Source of the DNA: an uncultured Bacteroidales bacterium | GTDB lineage: Bacteria > Bacteroidota > Bacteroidia > Bacteroidales > UBA932 | Direction of reading: 5' to 3' | DNA: 7,791 nucleotides | Assembly: GCA_945874815.1 (NCBI GenBank) | Contig: CAMCIE010000057.1 | Coordinates: 1 to 7,791 of the forward strand | In this document: piece after piece, positions 1-5,974 of the stretch | How positions within the stretch are numbered: the first letter of the stretch is position 1 | How the letters are laid out: the number at the start of each line of letters is the position of its first letter | Notes under the pieces: generated by a model | The model's input: only the letters and a program-made list of their open reading frames with translations | Told to the model about the DNA's origin: nothing | The model's database searches: none | Position numbers and translations under genes: made by a program

Positions 1-830
1 AGTGGCATTATAATGTGGCTGTTGAGGGAACAGAAGTTGTCGGCTCCCTCTCATATCCGAACAACTCGCTTAACGTGACCAGCTATCTTGACAGGAATGT
101 TATCGTGACAGGTTATGCCATCGGAGTTACCGGAACTGACACAATATACCTTAACACCCTTGTCACATCACTTGAGTTTGCAGAGAAAGAGGAATGCCCG
201 GACGAGAGCAAAGCTCTTACTGTCAAGGAGTTGAATGCAAAATTGGCTTCCATGACCTCTGGCGCTGAGCTTGCAGACCTTGTGGCAGTGAAAGGCTATG
301 TCGCTGCCAACAATGAGGGTGGTGCCTTGTATCAGGTTATTTCCCTTGTTGACAATACCGGTGAGCCTGGCACGGGAATAATCCTCAAAGGAGAGGATTA
401 TACGGAGGCTACACTGCCTGTCGGAACCAAGGTGATTGTCAGTCTTAAATATGCTACCTATGACCTTTACAAGAATCTGCCTCAGATCAAGAAGGCGATT
501 ATTTTCCCGACCGATACCAAGGCTGAGATTGTAGTTCCGGAGATATCCGACAATCAGTGCTTGGATTATCTCGGCCAGTATGTGAAGGTCCGCAATCTTA
601 CTGCTCCTGACGATGCTACGACATGGGTTGTGAACAATAAGAGCACGACTACCAAGTTCACGGGAGAAAACGGTGGAACAGTGGCAGCTTACGTAACCAA
701 ATACGCCGTCTATAAGGACGAAAAGATTGCCCACAGGACTTCATGGATCAAAGGTGTGATGGAAATCTACAGCGATTTGCTTGAAATCATCCCTACCTCC
801 ATGGATGACGTAGCCGGATTCAAGGAATAA
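1..830 (+). CDS. DUF5689-like exported/surface protein, 3' part (5' end outside window)
   Basis: The reading frame is open from the first bases of the window; the GTG at 15 is an internal codon, so the true start lies upstream. The visible ~275 residues fall into two parts. Bases 1 to about 190 encode what looks like the end of a beta-rich module (a YLDRNVIVTGYAIGV stretch). From about 216 to the stop there is a second module: a short helix (LTVKELNAKL), then VKGYVAANNEGG, a VDNTG turn, a G(T)KVIVSLK strand, and an IPTSMDDVAGF end. This order resembles the OB-fold-like DUF5689 domains of Bacteroidota lipoproteins and secreted proteins. No catalytic motif is seen. A signal peptide or lipobox would be in the missing 5' part. 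queH follows 3 bp after the stop, so co-transcription is likely although no functional link is evident. The family assignment comes from pattern memory and is moderate; an exported beta protein is more certain. Confidence 0.7.
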   Translation, partial: WHYNVAVEGTEVVGSLSYPNNSLNVTSYLDRNVIVTGYAIGVTGTDTIYLNTLVTSLEFAEKEECPDESKALTVKELNAKLASMTSGAELADLVAVKGYVAANNEGGALYQVISLVDNTGEPGTGIILKGEDYTEATLPVGTKVIVSLKYATYDLYKNLPQIKKAIIFPTDTKAEIVVPEISDNQCLDYLGQYVKVRNLTAPDDATTWVVNNKSTTTKFTGENGGTVAAYVTKYAVYKDEKIAHRTSWIKGVMEIYSDLLEIIPTSMDDVAGFKE

Positions 831-833
831 TTC

Positions 834-1493
834 ATGGCAAAAAGGAAAGACGACAGCTTGCAGGTGCCTTTCGGAGCAGACAAAGTTCTGCTCCACACCT
901 GCTGCGCGCCTTGCTCGGGAGCGATAATAGAACGCCTGCTCAAGGAAGGTGTACGTCCCCTCATATATTACTGTAATCCGAATATTTACCCCTACGAGGA
1001 ATACCTTATCCGCAAAGAGGAATGCTCACGTTACGCCTCTTCCCTGGGTCTGGAAATTGTTGATGCGGACTATGACCACCAGCAATGGCTCGAAGCGGTA
1101 AAGGGCCTTGAGTCTGAGCCGGAAAGAGGGGGACGCTGCCTTCAGTGCTTCAAATATCGTCTTCTCCGTGCTGCAGAATATGCCTCCGGCCATGGTTACA
1201 GGGTGTTGACCACCACTTTAGCATCGTCCAGATGGAAGTCACTGGATCAGATCAACCAGGCGGGCCAATGGGCCTGCACCAAGGTATCCGGCCAGGCTCC
1301 GGACAAGGCTCCTGTCTGGTGGGAACAGAACTGGCGCAAAGGCGGCCTTCAGGAGCGTCGCAGTCAGATAATCCGGGAACAGAATTTCTACAACCAGCAG
1401 TACTGCGGCTGCGAATTCAGTATGCGCAGAGACAATCCTGACGCATGCCCGGAATCTGGCTTATGCGAAAAGTTCCCGCAGAACCTTCAATGA
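834..1493 (+). CDS. queH: Epoxyqueuosine reductase QueH (DUF208 family)
   Basis: A 219-residue protein matching QueH, the cobalamin-independent enzyme that reduces epoxyqueuosine to queuosine at tRNA position 34, the last step of queuosine synthesis. The family's cysteine pattern is intact: HTCCAPC (C23, C24, C27) near the N terminus, GGRCLQC (C102, C105), and FYNQQYCGC (C191, C193). QueH is known to carry an Fe-S cluster and an adjacent metal site held by such cysteines. TTTLASSRWK (126-135) and the Tyr/Asn-rich CNPNIYPYEEY (47-57) are also family-like. The length is normal. The ATG at 834 is supported by an AAGGA about 8 bases upstream, overlapping the end of the preceding gene, which is unusual here because most neighbouring starts have no Shine-Dalgarno. 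The 3' end overlaps the convergent recO gene by 33 bp. No other queuosine gene is in the window. Confidence 0.95.
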   Translation: MAKRKDDSLQVPFGADKVLLHTCCAPCSGAIIERLLKEGVRPLIYYCNPNIYPYEEYLIRKEECSRYASSLGLEIVDADYDHQQWLEAVKGLESEPERGGRCLQCFKYRLLRAAEYASGHGYRVLTTTLASSRWKSLDQINQAGQWACTKVSGQAPDKAPVWWEQNWRKGGLQERRSQIIREQNFYNQQYCGCEFSMRRDNPDACPESGLCEKFPQNLQ

Positions 1494-2114
1494 GTTGACA
1501 TTGAGGGAAGAATCCAGATGAAATTCCAGATAGCGGAGCAATTCTTCTGCAATCTCGTTCCTGACCTCGCCGGAAAGGGGAATGAGCATGGATTCTGCAA
1601 AAGATGAAGACATGAAATCTGAAATAATGTTGAAATGGTCGCTTACAAAAGGTCTGAGGTCTTCAAGTGAAGGACTGAAACCGAGGATTACCGACAATTC
1701 CAGCAGAAACCGCAGATGGAAATTGCTGAAATCGTTCTGTACCGAATCCAAAAGAAGAATATTCTTCACGCACCATTCATAGAGTCCGTCCTCGCCGGCG
1801 CCTTCCCGAAGGGCACGGTACAGGACCTCGCTGAGGAATAGCGTCATGGAATTCTTGTACAGGTCGTTCCTTATGCCGGCAAGGGGATATAGGGCTGTTA
1901 TATTTTTGATATTCAACAGTTTGGATTTATTACCCTGCACGATGTCAGCCTCCAGTACATTCAATGGCTGGAACAGGGTGGTCATGGATTTTTTCCCCAC
2001 GCCACGCACGAAAAAACTCCGTCTCCCATACTCTTTGCTCAGAGTATGAAGAATGACGGAGTTTTCACCGTATTTAGTCGTATGTAGGACAATCAATCCT
2101 GTGTTGACAATCAT
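1461..2114 (-). CDS. recO: DNA repair protein RecO
   Basis: A 217-residue RecO, which helps load RecA on gapped DNA with RecR in the RecFOR pathway. The N-terminal OB fold is recognisable (residues 1-75: TGLIVLHTTKYGENSVILHT, then KEYGRRSFFVRGV). The helical C-terminal part has the family signature NFHLRFLLELSVILGFSP (131-148). There is no zinc-binding cysteine set; the only cysteine is C115. The frame is open further upstream to 2339, but that extension lies inside rdgB in another frame and does not resemble RecO. The ATG at 2114, giving MIVNTGLIVLHT, is the natural start. No Shine-Dalgarno is visible. It follows rdgB on the same strand after 31 bp and is probably translated from the same transcript. 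Its 3' end overlaps queH by 33 bp in convergent orientation. The protein is slightly shorter than many RecO proteins, but both ends look complete. Confidence 0.92.
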   Translation of the reverse strand: MIVNTGLIVLHTTKYGENSVILHTLSKEYGRRSFFVRGVGKKSMTTLFQPLNVLEADIVQGNKSKLLNIKNITALYPLAGIRNDLYKNSMTLFLSEVLYRALREGAGEDGLYEWCVKNILLLDSVQNDFSNFHLRFLLELSVILGFSPSLEDLRPFVSDHFNIISDFMSSSFAESMLIPLSGEVRNEIAEELLRYLEFHLDSSLNVNSLKVLRELFA

Positions 2115-2120
2115 CTGTGA

Positions 2121-2134
2121 TACAAACTTTTGTA
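2121..2134. repeat. Small perfect palindrome TACAAA-CT-TTTGTA between rdgB and recO
   Basis: Two 6-base inverted arms separated by 2 bases sit in the 31-bp gap between the rdgB stop and the recO ATG. The stem is too short and AT-rich, and lacks a T-run, for a terminator. It could be an operator or simply chance; I infer no function. Confidence 0.35.
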
Positions 2135-2145
2135 CGGCCTTGACC

Positions 2146-2778
2146 TTATGCCTGTGCGGCAAACCAGCCGGCCATCGCACGCAGAGCCTTTCCTCTGTGG
2201 GAAATCTCGTTTTTCTGCTCCTCAGTGATGTCGGCCAGCGTAAGTCCCGGATAATCATCGGAAAGGAAGATCGGATCATATCCGAATCCACCATTGCCTG
2301 ACTTCGCGCGCGCAATCTTTCCTTCAAGTGTGCCTTCAAAGAAATGTTTCTGTCCGTCGAATATCAATGTGACAACACTTTTGAAGCGTGCCTTACGAGT
2401 AACTTTCTTCACTTTGAGCCCGAGAGAGGCTGCCATGCTGGCTTCACATTCCTTGATGGCAAGCTCCTGAATGACCTTGTCCATGTTCTTGTTGAAATCC
2501 TTATCCTCTCCGGCGTATCTTGCCGTATAGACTCCCGGAGCTCCGCCGAGGTCATCAACCTCAAGTCCGGTGTCATCTGCAAAACAATTGCATCCACTTT
2601 TGTCAAAAAGATATTGAGCCTTTTGCAATGAATTGGCTTTCAATGTCTTTCCAGTCTCTGGAATCTCTTCACTGATTCCAATTTCCATAGGGGTAACGAG
2701 CTTGAAATCCCCTCCTAAAATCTCTGAAGCTTCACGCAGTTTGCCGCTATTGCCCGTTGCAAAAACCAAATTAATCAT
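2146..2778 (-). CDS. rdgB: RdgB/HAM1-family XTP/dITP pyrophosphatase
   Basis: A 210-residue non-canonical purine NTP pyrophosphatase, which hydrolyses dITP, XTP and related damaged nucleotides to the monophosphate and pyrophosphate and so keeps them out of DNA and RNA. All signatures are present in order: FATGNSGKLREA (6-17, nucleotide-binding loop), FADDTGLEVDDLGGAPGVYTARYAG (starting at residue 66, with catalytic and metal-binding D68/D69), GGFGYDPIF (163-171) and NEISHRGKAL (190-199, base recognition). Compared with the Bacteroides homologues I recall, there is an extra stretch of roughly 16 residues at about 110-127 (a CEASMAASLGLKVKKV segment) before the RKARF strand. The start at 2778 is the only sensible ATG and lies about 30 bases downstream of a minus-strand TAnnTTTG motif. 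It is the first gene of a probable rdgB-recO operon, pairing nucleotide-pool cleaning with DNA repair. Confidence 0.95.
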   Translation of the reverse strand: MINLVFATGNSGKLREASEILGGDFKLVTPMEIGISEEIPETGKTLKANSLQKAQYLFDKSGCNCFADDTGLEVDDLGGAPGVYTARYAGEDKDFNKNMDKVIQELAIKECEASMAASLGLKVKKVTRKARFKSVVTLIFDGQKHFFEGTLEGKIARAKSGNGGFGYDPIFLSDDYPGLTLADITEEQKNEISHRGKALRAMAGWFAAQA

Positions 2779-2812
2779 AAAAACTGCACTTTATTACTAC
2801 TAAAAACCGCTG

Positions 2813-2820
2813 CAAAGGTA
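2813..2820 (-). promoter_or_regulatory. Candidate -7 promoter element for rdgB-recO
   Basis: On the minus strand this reads TACCTTTG followed by CA, an exact match to the Bacteroidota -7 consensus TAnnTTTG. It would start transcription near 2808, leaving a leader of about 30 nt before the rdgB ATG. I see no convincing -33 TTTG partner. Confidence 0.6.
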
Positions 2821-2831
2821 TAAATTTTTCA

Positions 2832-2839
2832 TATTTTTG
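2832..2839 (+). promoter_or_regulatory. Candidate -7 promoter element for the S41 protease gene
   Basis: The plus strand reads TATTTTTG followed by CA, matching TAnnTTTG. Transcription would start near 2844-2846, giving a leader of about 60 nt before the ATG at 2905. It also argues against the in-frame ATG at 2848, which would sit almost on the transcript's first base. It lies only 11 bp from the minus-strand element, so the two promoters probably compete for polymerase. Confidence 0.55.
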
Positions 2840-2904
2840 CACGAAATATGCTAAAATTTGCGTCTGCAGACGTAAATGGTAACTGCAAAAACAAATCCAA
2901 AATC

Positions 2905-4536
2905 ATGAAACATAAGACATTTCTTATTATAAGCGCATTTGCGGCAGTCCTTCTGACAAGCTCATTTTCAGCATCTTCCCAAAGCAAGACGTTCAAACTC
3001 GGCCAGTGGTCCGAGATTCAGAGTGCCATAATCAAGGAACTGAACCGTTCCTATGTGGATTCCCTTCCTGTGGACCGGATCATGCGTGCCGGAGTGGATG
3101 CTATGCTCGAAGAACTTGACCCATATACCATATTCATTCCTGAGGAGGAAAACGAAGACTTGCAGATGATGCTTTCCAAAACCTATGGTGGAATCGGAGC
3201 CATCATCTATAAGCGCGTTGAAGGAAATGTGGTGATCAACGAGCCATATTACGGTTCTCCGGCATATAAGAACGGACTTGTCTGCGGTGATGAGATTCTC
3301 TCCATCGACGGAGTGCCTACAGTCGGACTGCAGACGAAGGAAAGCAGTGACAGGATGAAGGGAAAGCCGGGAACACAGGTTACTTTCAAAGTCAGAAAAG
3401 TCCATAGCGGAGATACTGTTGATTTGAAGATTACCCGTGAAAGGATCCATCTTCCGGATATCGAATATGCCGGAATGCTCAATGACACAACTGGTTATAT
3501 CTACCAGAGCGGATTTACTGACAATGTGTCAGGCGAACTGAAGGAAAGATTTCTCTCACTCAAGCAGCAGGGTATGAAGAGGCTGGTCCTCGACCTTCGC
3601 GGCAATGGTGGCGGACTTATGAGCGAAGCCATAGAGATTGTGTCGCTTTTCGTGCCGAAAGGCTCGTTGGTGGTGACTGCGAAAGGAAATACCGAAGAAT
3701 CATTCAAAGAATACAGGACAACAAAGGATCCTGTTGATACACAGATTCCTATCATAGTGATGATCGATTCCGGAAGTGCATCATCCTCTGAAATCGTGAC
3801 AGGCGCACTCCAGGATCTGGACAGGGCTGTCGTGATGGGCAAGAGAAGTTTCGGCAAAGGACTTGTCCAGTCCATCAGGCCACTTCCTTACAACGCCCAG
3901 ATGAAAGTGACTACGGCGAAATACTATACACCAAGCGGCAGATGCGTCCAGGCCATTGACTATGCCCACAGGAATGAGGATGGCAGCGTGGGACATATTC
4001 CGGATTCGCTCACAAAGGAGTTCCGCACGGCTTCGGGACGTATCGTCAGAGACGGAGGCGGAATCAGCCCTGACTTTGAAATTGAATCGCCATCATACAG
4101 CCGTCTGGTCTATTCTCTTGTTTTGGGTGGAGTCCTCGACCAGTATGTCCTTGATTTCGCACGCAAGCATGAAAGCATCGCCGGGGTGGATGACTACCGG
4201 TTCAGCGATGAGGATTTCGAAGATTTTATCAAATTTGCCAAGACTCAGGATTTTGACTACAGGAGCAGTGCAAGGACTCTTTTCGACCAGATGAAGAAAG
4301 AGCTTGAAAAAGATGGACTTGCAGATTCGATGTCTGAGCAGCTTGATGCGCTGCAGAAAGCCATGGAAATGGACAAGGAACGATTCATCAGGCTGAAGAA
4401 AGATGAAATCATCCCGTTCATTGAAGAAGAAATCGTTACAAGGTACTGGTATCAGGAAGCGGCCGTGAAAGTCCGTCTCCGTTATGATACCCAGCTCCGG
4501 AAAGCTCTCGAAACAGATATCTATTCCCAGAGGTAG
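2905..4536 (+). CDS. Periplasmic S41 carboxy-terminal processing protease (CTP/Prc family)
   Basis: A 543-residue S41 serine protease that cleaves near the C termini of envelope proteins. From the ATG at 2905 the protein opens with a signal peptide (MKHKTF, a hydrophobic run to about 20, then SFSASSQS), placing it in the periplasm. The frame extends 19 codons further to 2848, but that puts a polar segment before the signal peptide, so 2905 is preferred. Next come a helical segment (30-90, with LDPYTIFIPEEE), a PDZ domain (about 95-178, YGGIGAIIYKR to DLKITRERI) and the protease core (about 185-385). The catalytic serine is S293 in SGSASSSE and the general-base lysine K318 in GKRSFGKG. Their 25-residue spacing is the one known for Tsp and D1 protease. 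A charged helical tail of about 150 residues follows. It is monocistronic and overlaps the convergent U32 gene by 16 bp. The substrate is unknown. Confidence 0.93.
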   Translation: MKHKTFLIISAFAAVLLTSSFSASSQSKTFKLGQWSEIQSAIIKELNRSYVDSLPVDRIMRAGVDAMLEELDPYTIFIPEEENEDLQMMLSKTYGGIGAIIYKRVEGNVVINEPYYGSPAYKNGLVCGDEILSIDGVPTVGLQTKESSDRMKGKPGTQVTFKVRKVHSGDTVDLKITRERIHLPDIEYAGMLNDTTGYIYQSGFTDNVSGELKERFLSLKQQGMKRLVLDLRGNGGGLMSEAIEIVSLFVPKGSLVVTAKGNTEESFKEYRTTKDPVDTQIPIIVMIDSGSASSSEIVTGALQDLDRAVVMGKRSFGKGLVQSIRPLPYNAQMKVTTAKYYTPSGRCVQAIDYAHRNEDGSVGHIPDSLTKEFRTASGRIVRDGGGISPDFEIESPSYSRLVYSLVLGGVLDQYVLDFARKHESIAGVDDYRFSDEDFEDFIKFAKTQDFDYRSSARTLFDQMKKELEKDGLADSMSEQLDALQKAMEMDKERFIRLKKDEIIPFIEEEIVTRYWYQEAAVKVRLRYDTQLRKALETDIYSQR

Positions 4537-5843
4537 ATTTTGTCTGAACGCCTCAGACGCTCATCTTCAATGGCACGGCAGGCCTGCTGGCTGCATCCAT
4601 CGCCGCAAAGTCCCTCACGCTCTTCACGGGCTCCGGGAACGACTTTGGACCAGTCAATCGGAATGGAGCAGAGAGTGCCTTTGGCAGCCTCTTCCACAGG
4701 CTTGAGATCAACCCTGATTTCAGGGACCGTATATTCTATGACACCGGAGGTAGGGCCTATTATAAGTATCTTGTCTCCGACCTTCATTGATGCCGATTCC
4801 ACAAGCACTTCGGCCACACCGAGACGGCCGAACCAGTTGGTCACCTTGCCGCAATAAACCTTGCGTTTGGTGGCCTTGCTTCCATAGACTTCGCTCCACT
4901 GGCCAAGGCGTGCACCCTGGTAATATCCGTCCCAGAAGCCGCGGTTGAACACTTCGGACAGTTCCTCCTTCAGTTCTGCGGCAAGTTCAGGAGTATAATT
5001 TCCCTGACAGACCGCATCCGCCGCCCTGCGGTAGCATGAAGCCACTTTCTTGACATATTCTGCAGAACGGGCGCGTCCTTCAATCTTGAACACAGTAACG
5101 CCTGCATCAATGATTTTGTCCATGAATTCAATGGTACACAGGTCTTTGGGAGACATGATATATTTATTGTCAACGACAAGTTCATTGCCTGTTTCAACGT
5201 CCCTGACCTCGTAGCCACGACGGCAGATCTGGTAGCATGAGCCACGGTTGGCTGAAGCTCCGTATTCATGCAGGCTCAGGTAACATTTGCCTGAGATAGC
5301 CATGCACAGAGCACCGTGGGCGAACATCTCTATCTGCACACGCCTTCCGGATGGCCCGCATATATTCTCGCTGTCAATGATTCCCTTGATTTCCTTGACC
5401 TGGTTGAGGGTCAGTTCCCTTGCCAGAACAATCACGTCCGCAAATTGGGCATAGAAACGCAGGGACTCGGCATTGGAAATGCTCAGCTGAGTGGAAATGT
5501 GCACCTCAAGGCCAATCTGGCGGGCATAGATTATGGCCGCCATGTCAGATGCAATGACTGCCGTGATGCCTGCTTTTCTGGCTGCCCGGAGAGTCTTGCG
5601 CATATCTTCCAGGTCTTCGTTGTAGAGGACAATATTGAGTGTAAGGTAAGTCTTTACTCCTGATTCAGAGCAGATTCTCACAATCTCCTCCAGATCTTCC
5701 ATCTTGAAATTGTTGGCGGAATGTGACCTCATATTGAGCTTTTCCACTCCGAAATATACGGAGTCGGCTCCGCCCTGGATAGCGGCTCTCAGGCATTCGA
5801 AGTTGCCTGCGGGGGCCATTATCTCCAAATTGTTGGTTTGCAT
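4521..5843 (-). CDS. U32-family Fe-S enzyme, TrhP (YegQ)-like
   Basis: A 440-residue U32 ('peptidase U32') protein. The family signature is exact: EMFAHGALCMAISGKCYLS at 172-190. MAPAGNFECLRAAIQGGADSVYFG near the N terminus, NRGSCYQICRR (199-209), SPKDLC (231-236) and FKIEGRARSAEYV (252-264) are also typical. C180, C187, C203/C207 and C236 are candidate Fe-S ligands. Characterised relatives, TrhP and RlhA, hydroxylate RNA bases using prephenate rather than cleaving proteins; the length fits TrhP (tRNA U34 hydroxylation) better than the larger RlhA. This is inference from family and size. The C terminus carries an additional cysteine trio, C413, C417 and C422. The frame is open 22 codons upstream, but those codons translate a dispersed repeat (SFRAKSLSFRAKSRNL), so the ATG at 5843 giving MQTNNLEIMAPAGN is chosen. 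It lies downstream of the prenyl synthase gene, separated by the repeat array; no TAnnTTTG promoter is seen in the gap. Confidence 0.9.
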   Translation of the reverse strand: MQTNNLEIMAPAGNFECLRAAIQGGADSVYFGVEKLNMRSHSANNFKMEDLEEIVRICSESGVKTYLTLNIVLYNEDLEDMRKTLRAARKAGITAVIASDMAAIIYARQIGLEVHISTQLSISNAESLRFYAQFADVIVLARELTLNQVKEIKGIIDSENICGPSGRRVQIEMFAHGALCMAISGKCYLSLHEYGASANRGSCYQICRRGYEVRDVETGNELVVDNKYIMSPKDLCTIEFMDKIIDAGVTVFKIEGRARSAEYVKKVASCYRRAADAVCQGNYTPELAAELKEELSEVFNRGFWDGYYQGARLGQWSEVYGSKATKRKVYCGKVTNWFGRLGVAEVLVESASMKVGDKILIIGPTSGVIEYTVPEIRVDLKPVEEAAKGTLCSIPIDWSKVVPGAREEREGLCGDGCSQQACRAIEDERLRRSDKIYLWE

Positions 5844-5860
5844 TTTTTCTACTTTTTTTA

Positions 5861-5968
5861 GATTTCTCGACTTCGCTCGAAATGACAATGACTTCGCTCG
5901 AAATGACAATGACTTCGCCCGGAATGACAGATTTCGCCCGGAATGACAGATTTCGTCCGGAATGACAA
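5861..5968. repeat. Tandem array of about five 19-21 bp units of a Bacteroidota dispersed palindromic repeat
   Basis: Read on the plus strand, the unit is close to GACTTCGCTCGAAATGACA. Units 1 and 2 (5869-5889, 5890-5910) are identical 21-mers ending in AAT. Unit 3 (5911-5929) has CCCGGA where units 1-2 have CTCGAA. Units 4 (5930-5948) and 5 (5949-5967) begin GATTTCG, and unit 5 has TCCGGA. To the left, GATTTCTCGA (5861-5870) completes a longer form in which two TCGA arms flank CTTCGC and could form a hairpin. The minus-strand translation, SFRAKSRNL-like, is a common artefact of a widespread Bacteroidota repeat family. The array fills most of the gap between the prenyl synthase stop and the U32 start and comes within about 6 bp of the former. 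Confidence 0.88.
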
Positions 5969-5974
5969 AGCCGG

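Noticed and set aside
168..734. 188-codon open frame antisense to the DUF5689-like gene
   Set aside because: Shadow frame: no recognisable domain, and the opposite strand carries a clear protein.
2115..2339. Upstream extension of the recO frame (75 codons)
   Set aside because: It lies within rdgB in another frame, has a basic low-complexity character, and RecO homology begins at MIVNTGLIV.
2848..2904. Upstream start for the S41 protease
   Set aside because: It puts a polar stretch before the signal peptide and would lie only a few bases from the predicted transcription start.
5861..5882. TCGA-arm hairpin as an intrinsic terminator for the prenyl synthase gene
   Set aside because: On the minus strand the stem is followed by an A-rich run, not a T-run, and the stem is short and imperfect.
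5861..5968. Direct repeats as a possible CRISPR array
   Set aside because: Units abut with no unique spacers, and they are 19-21 bp long and degenerate.
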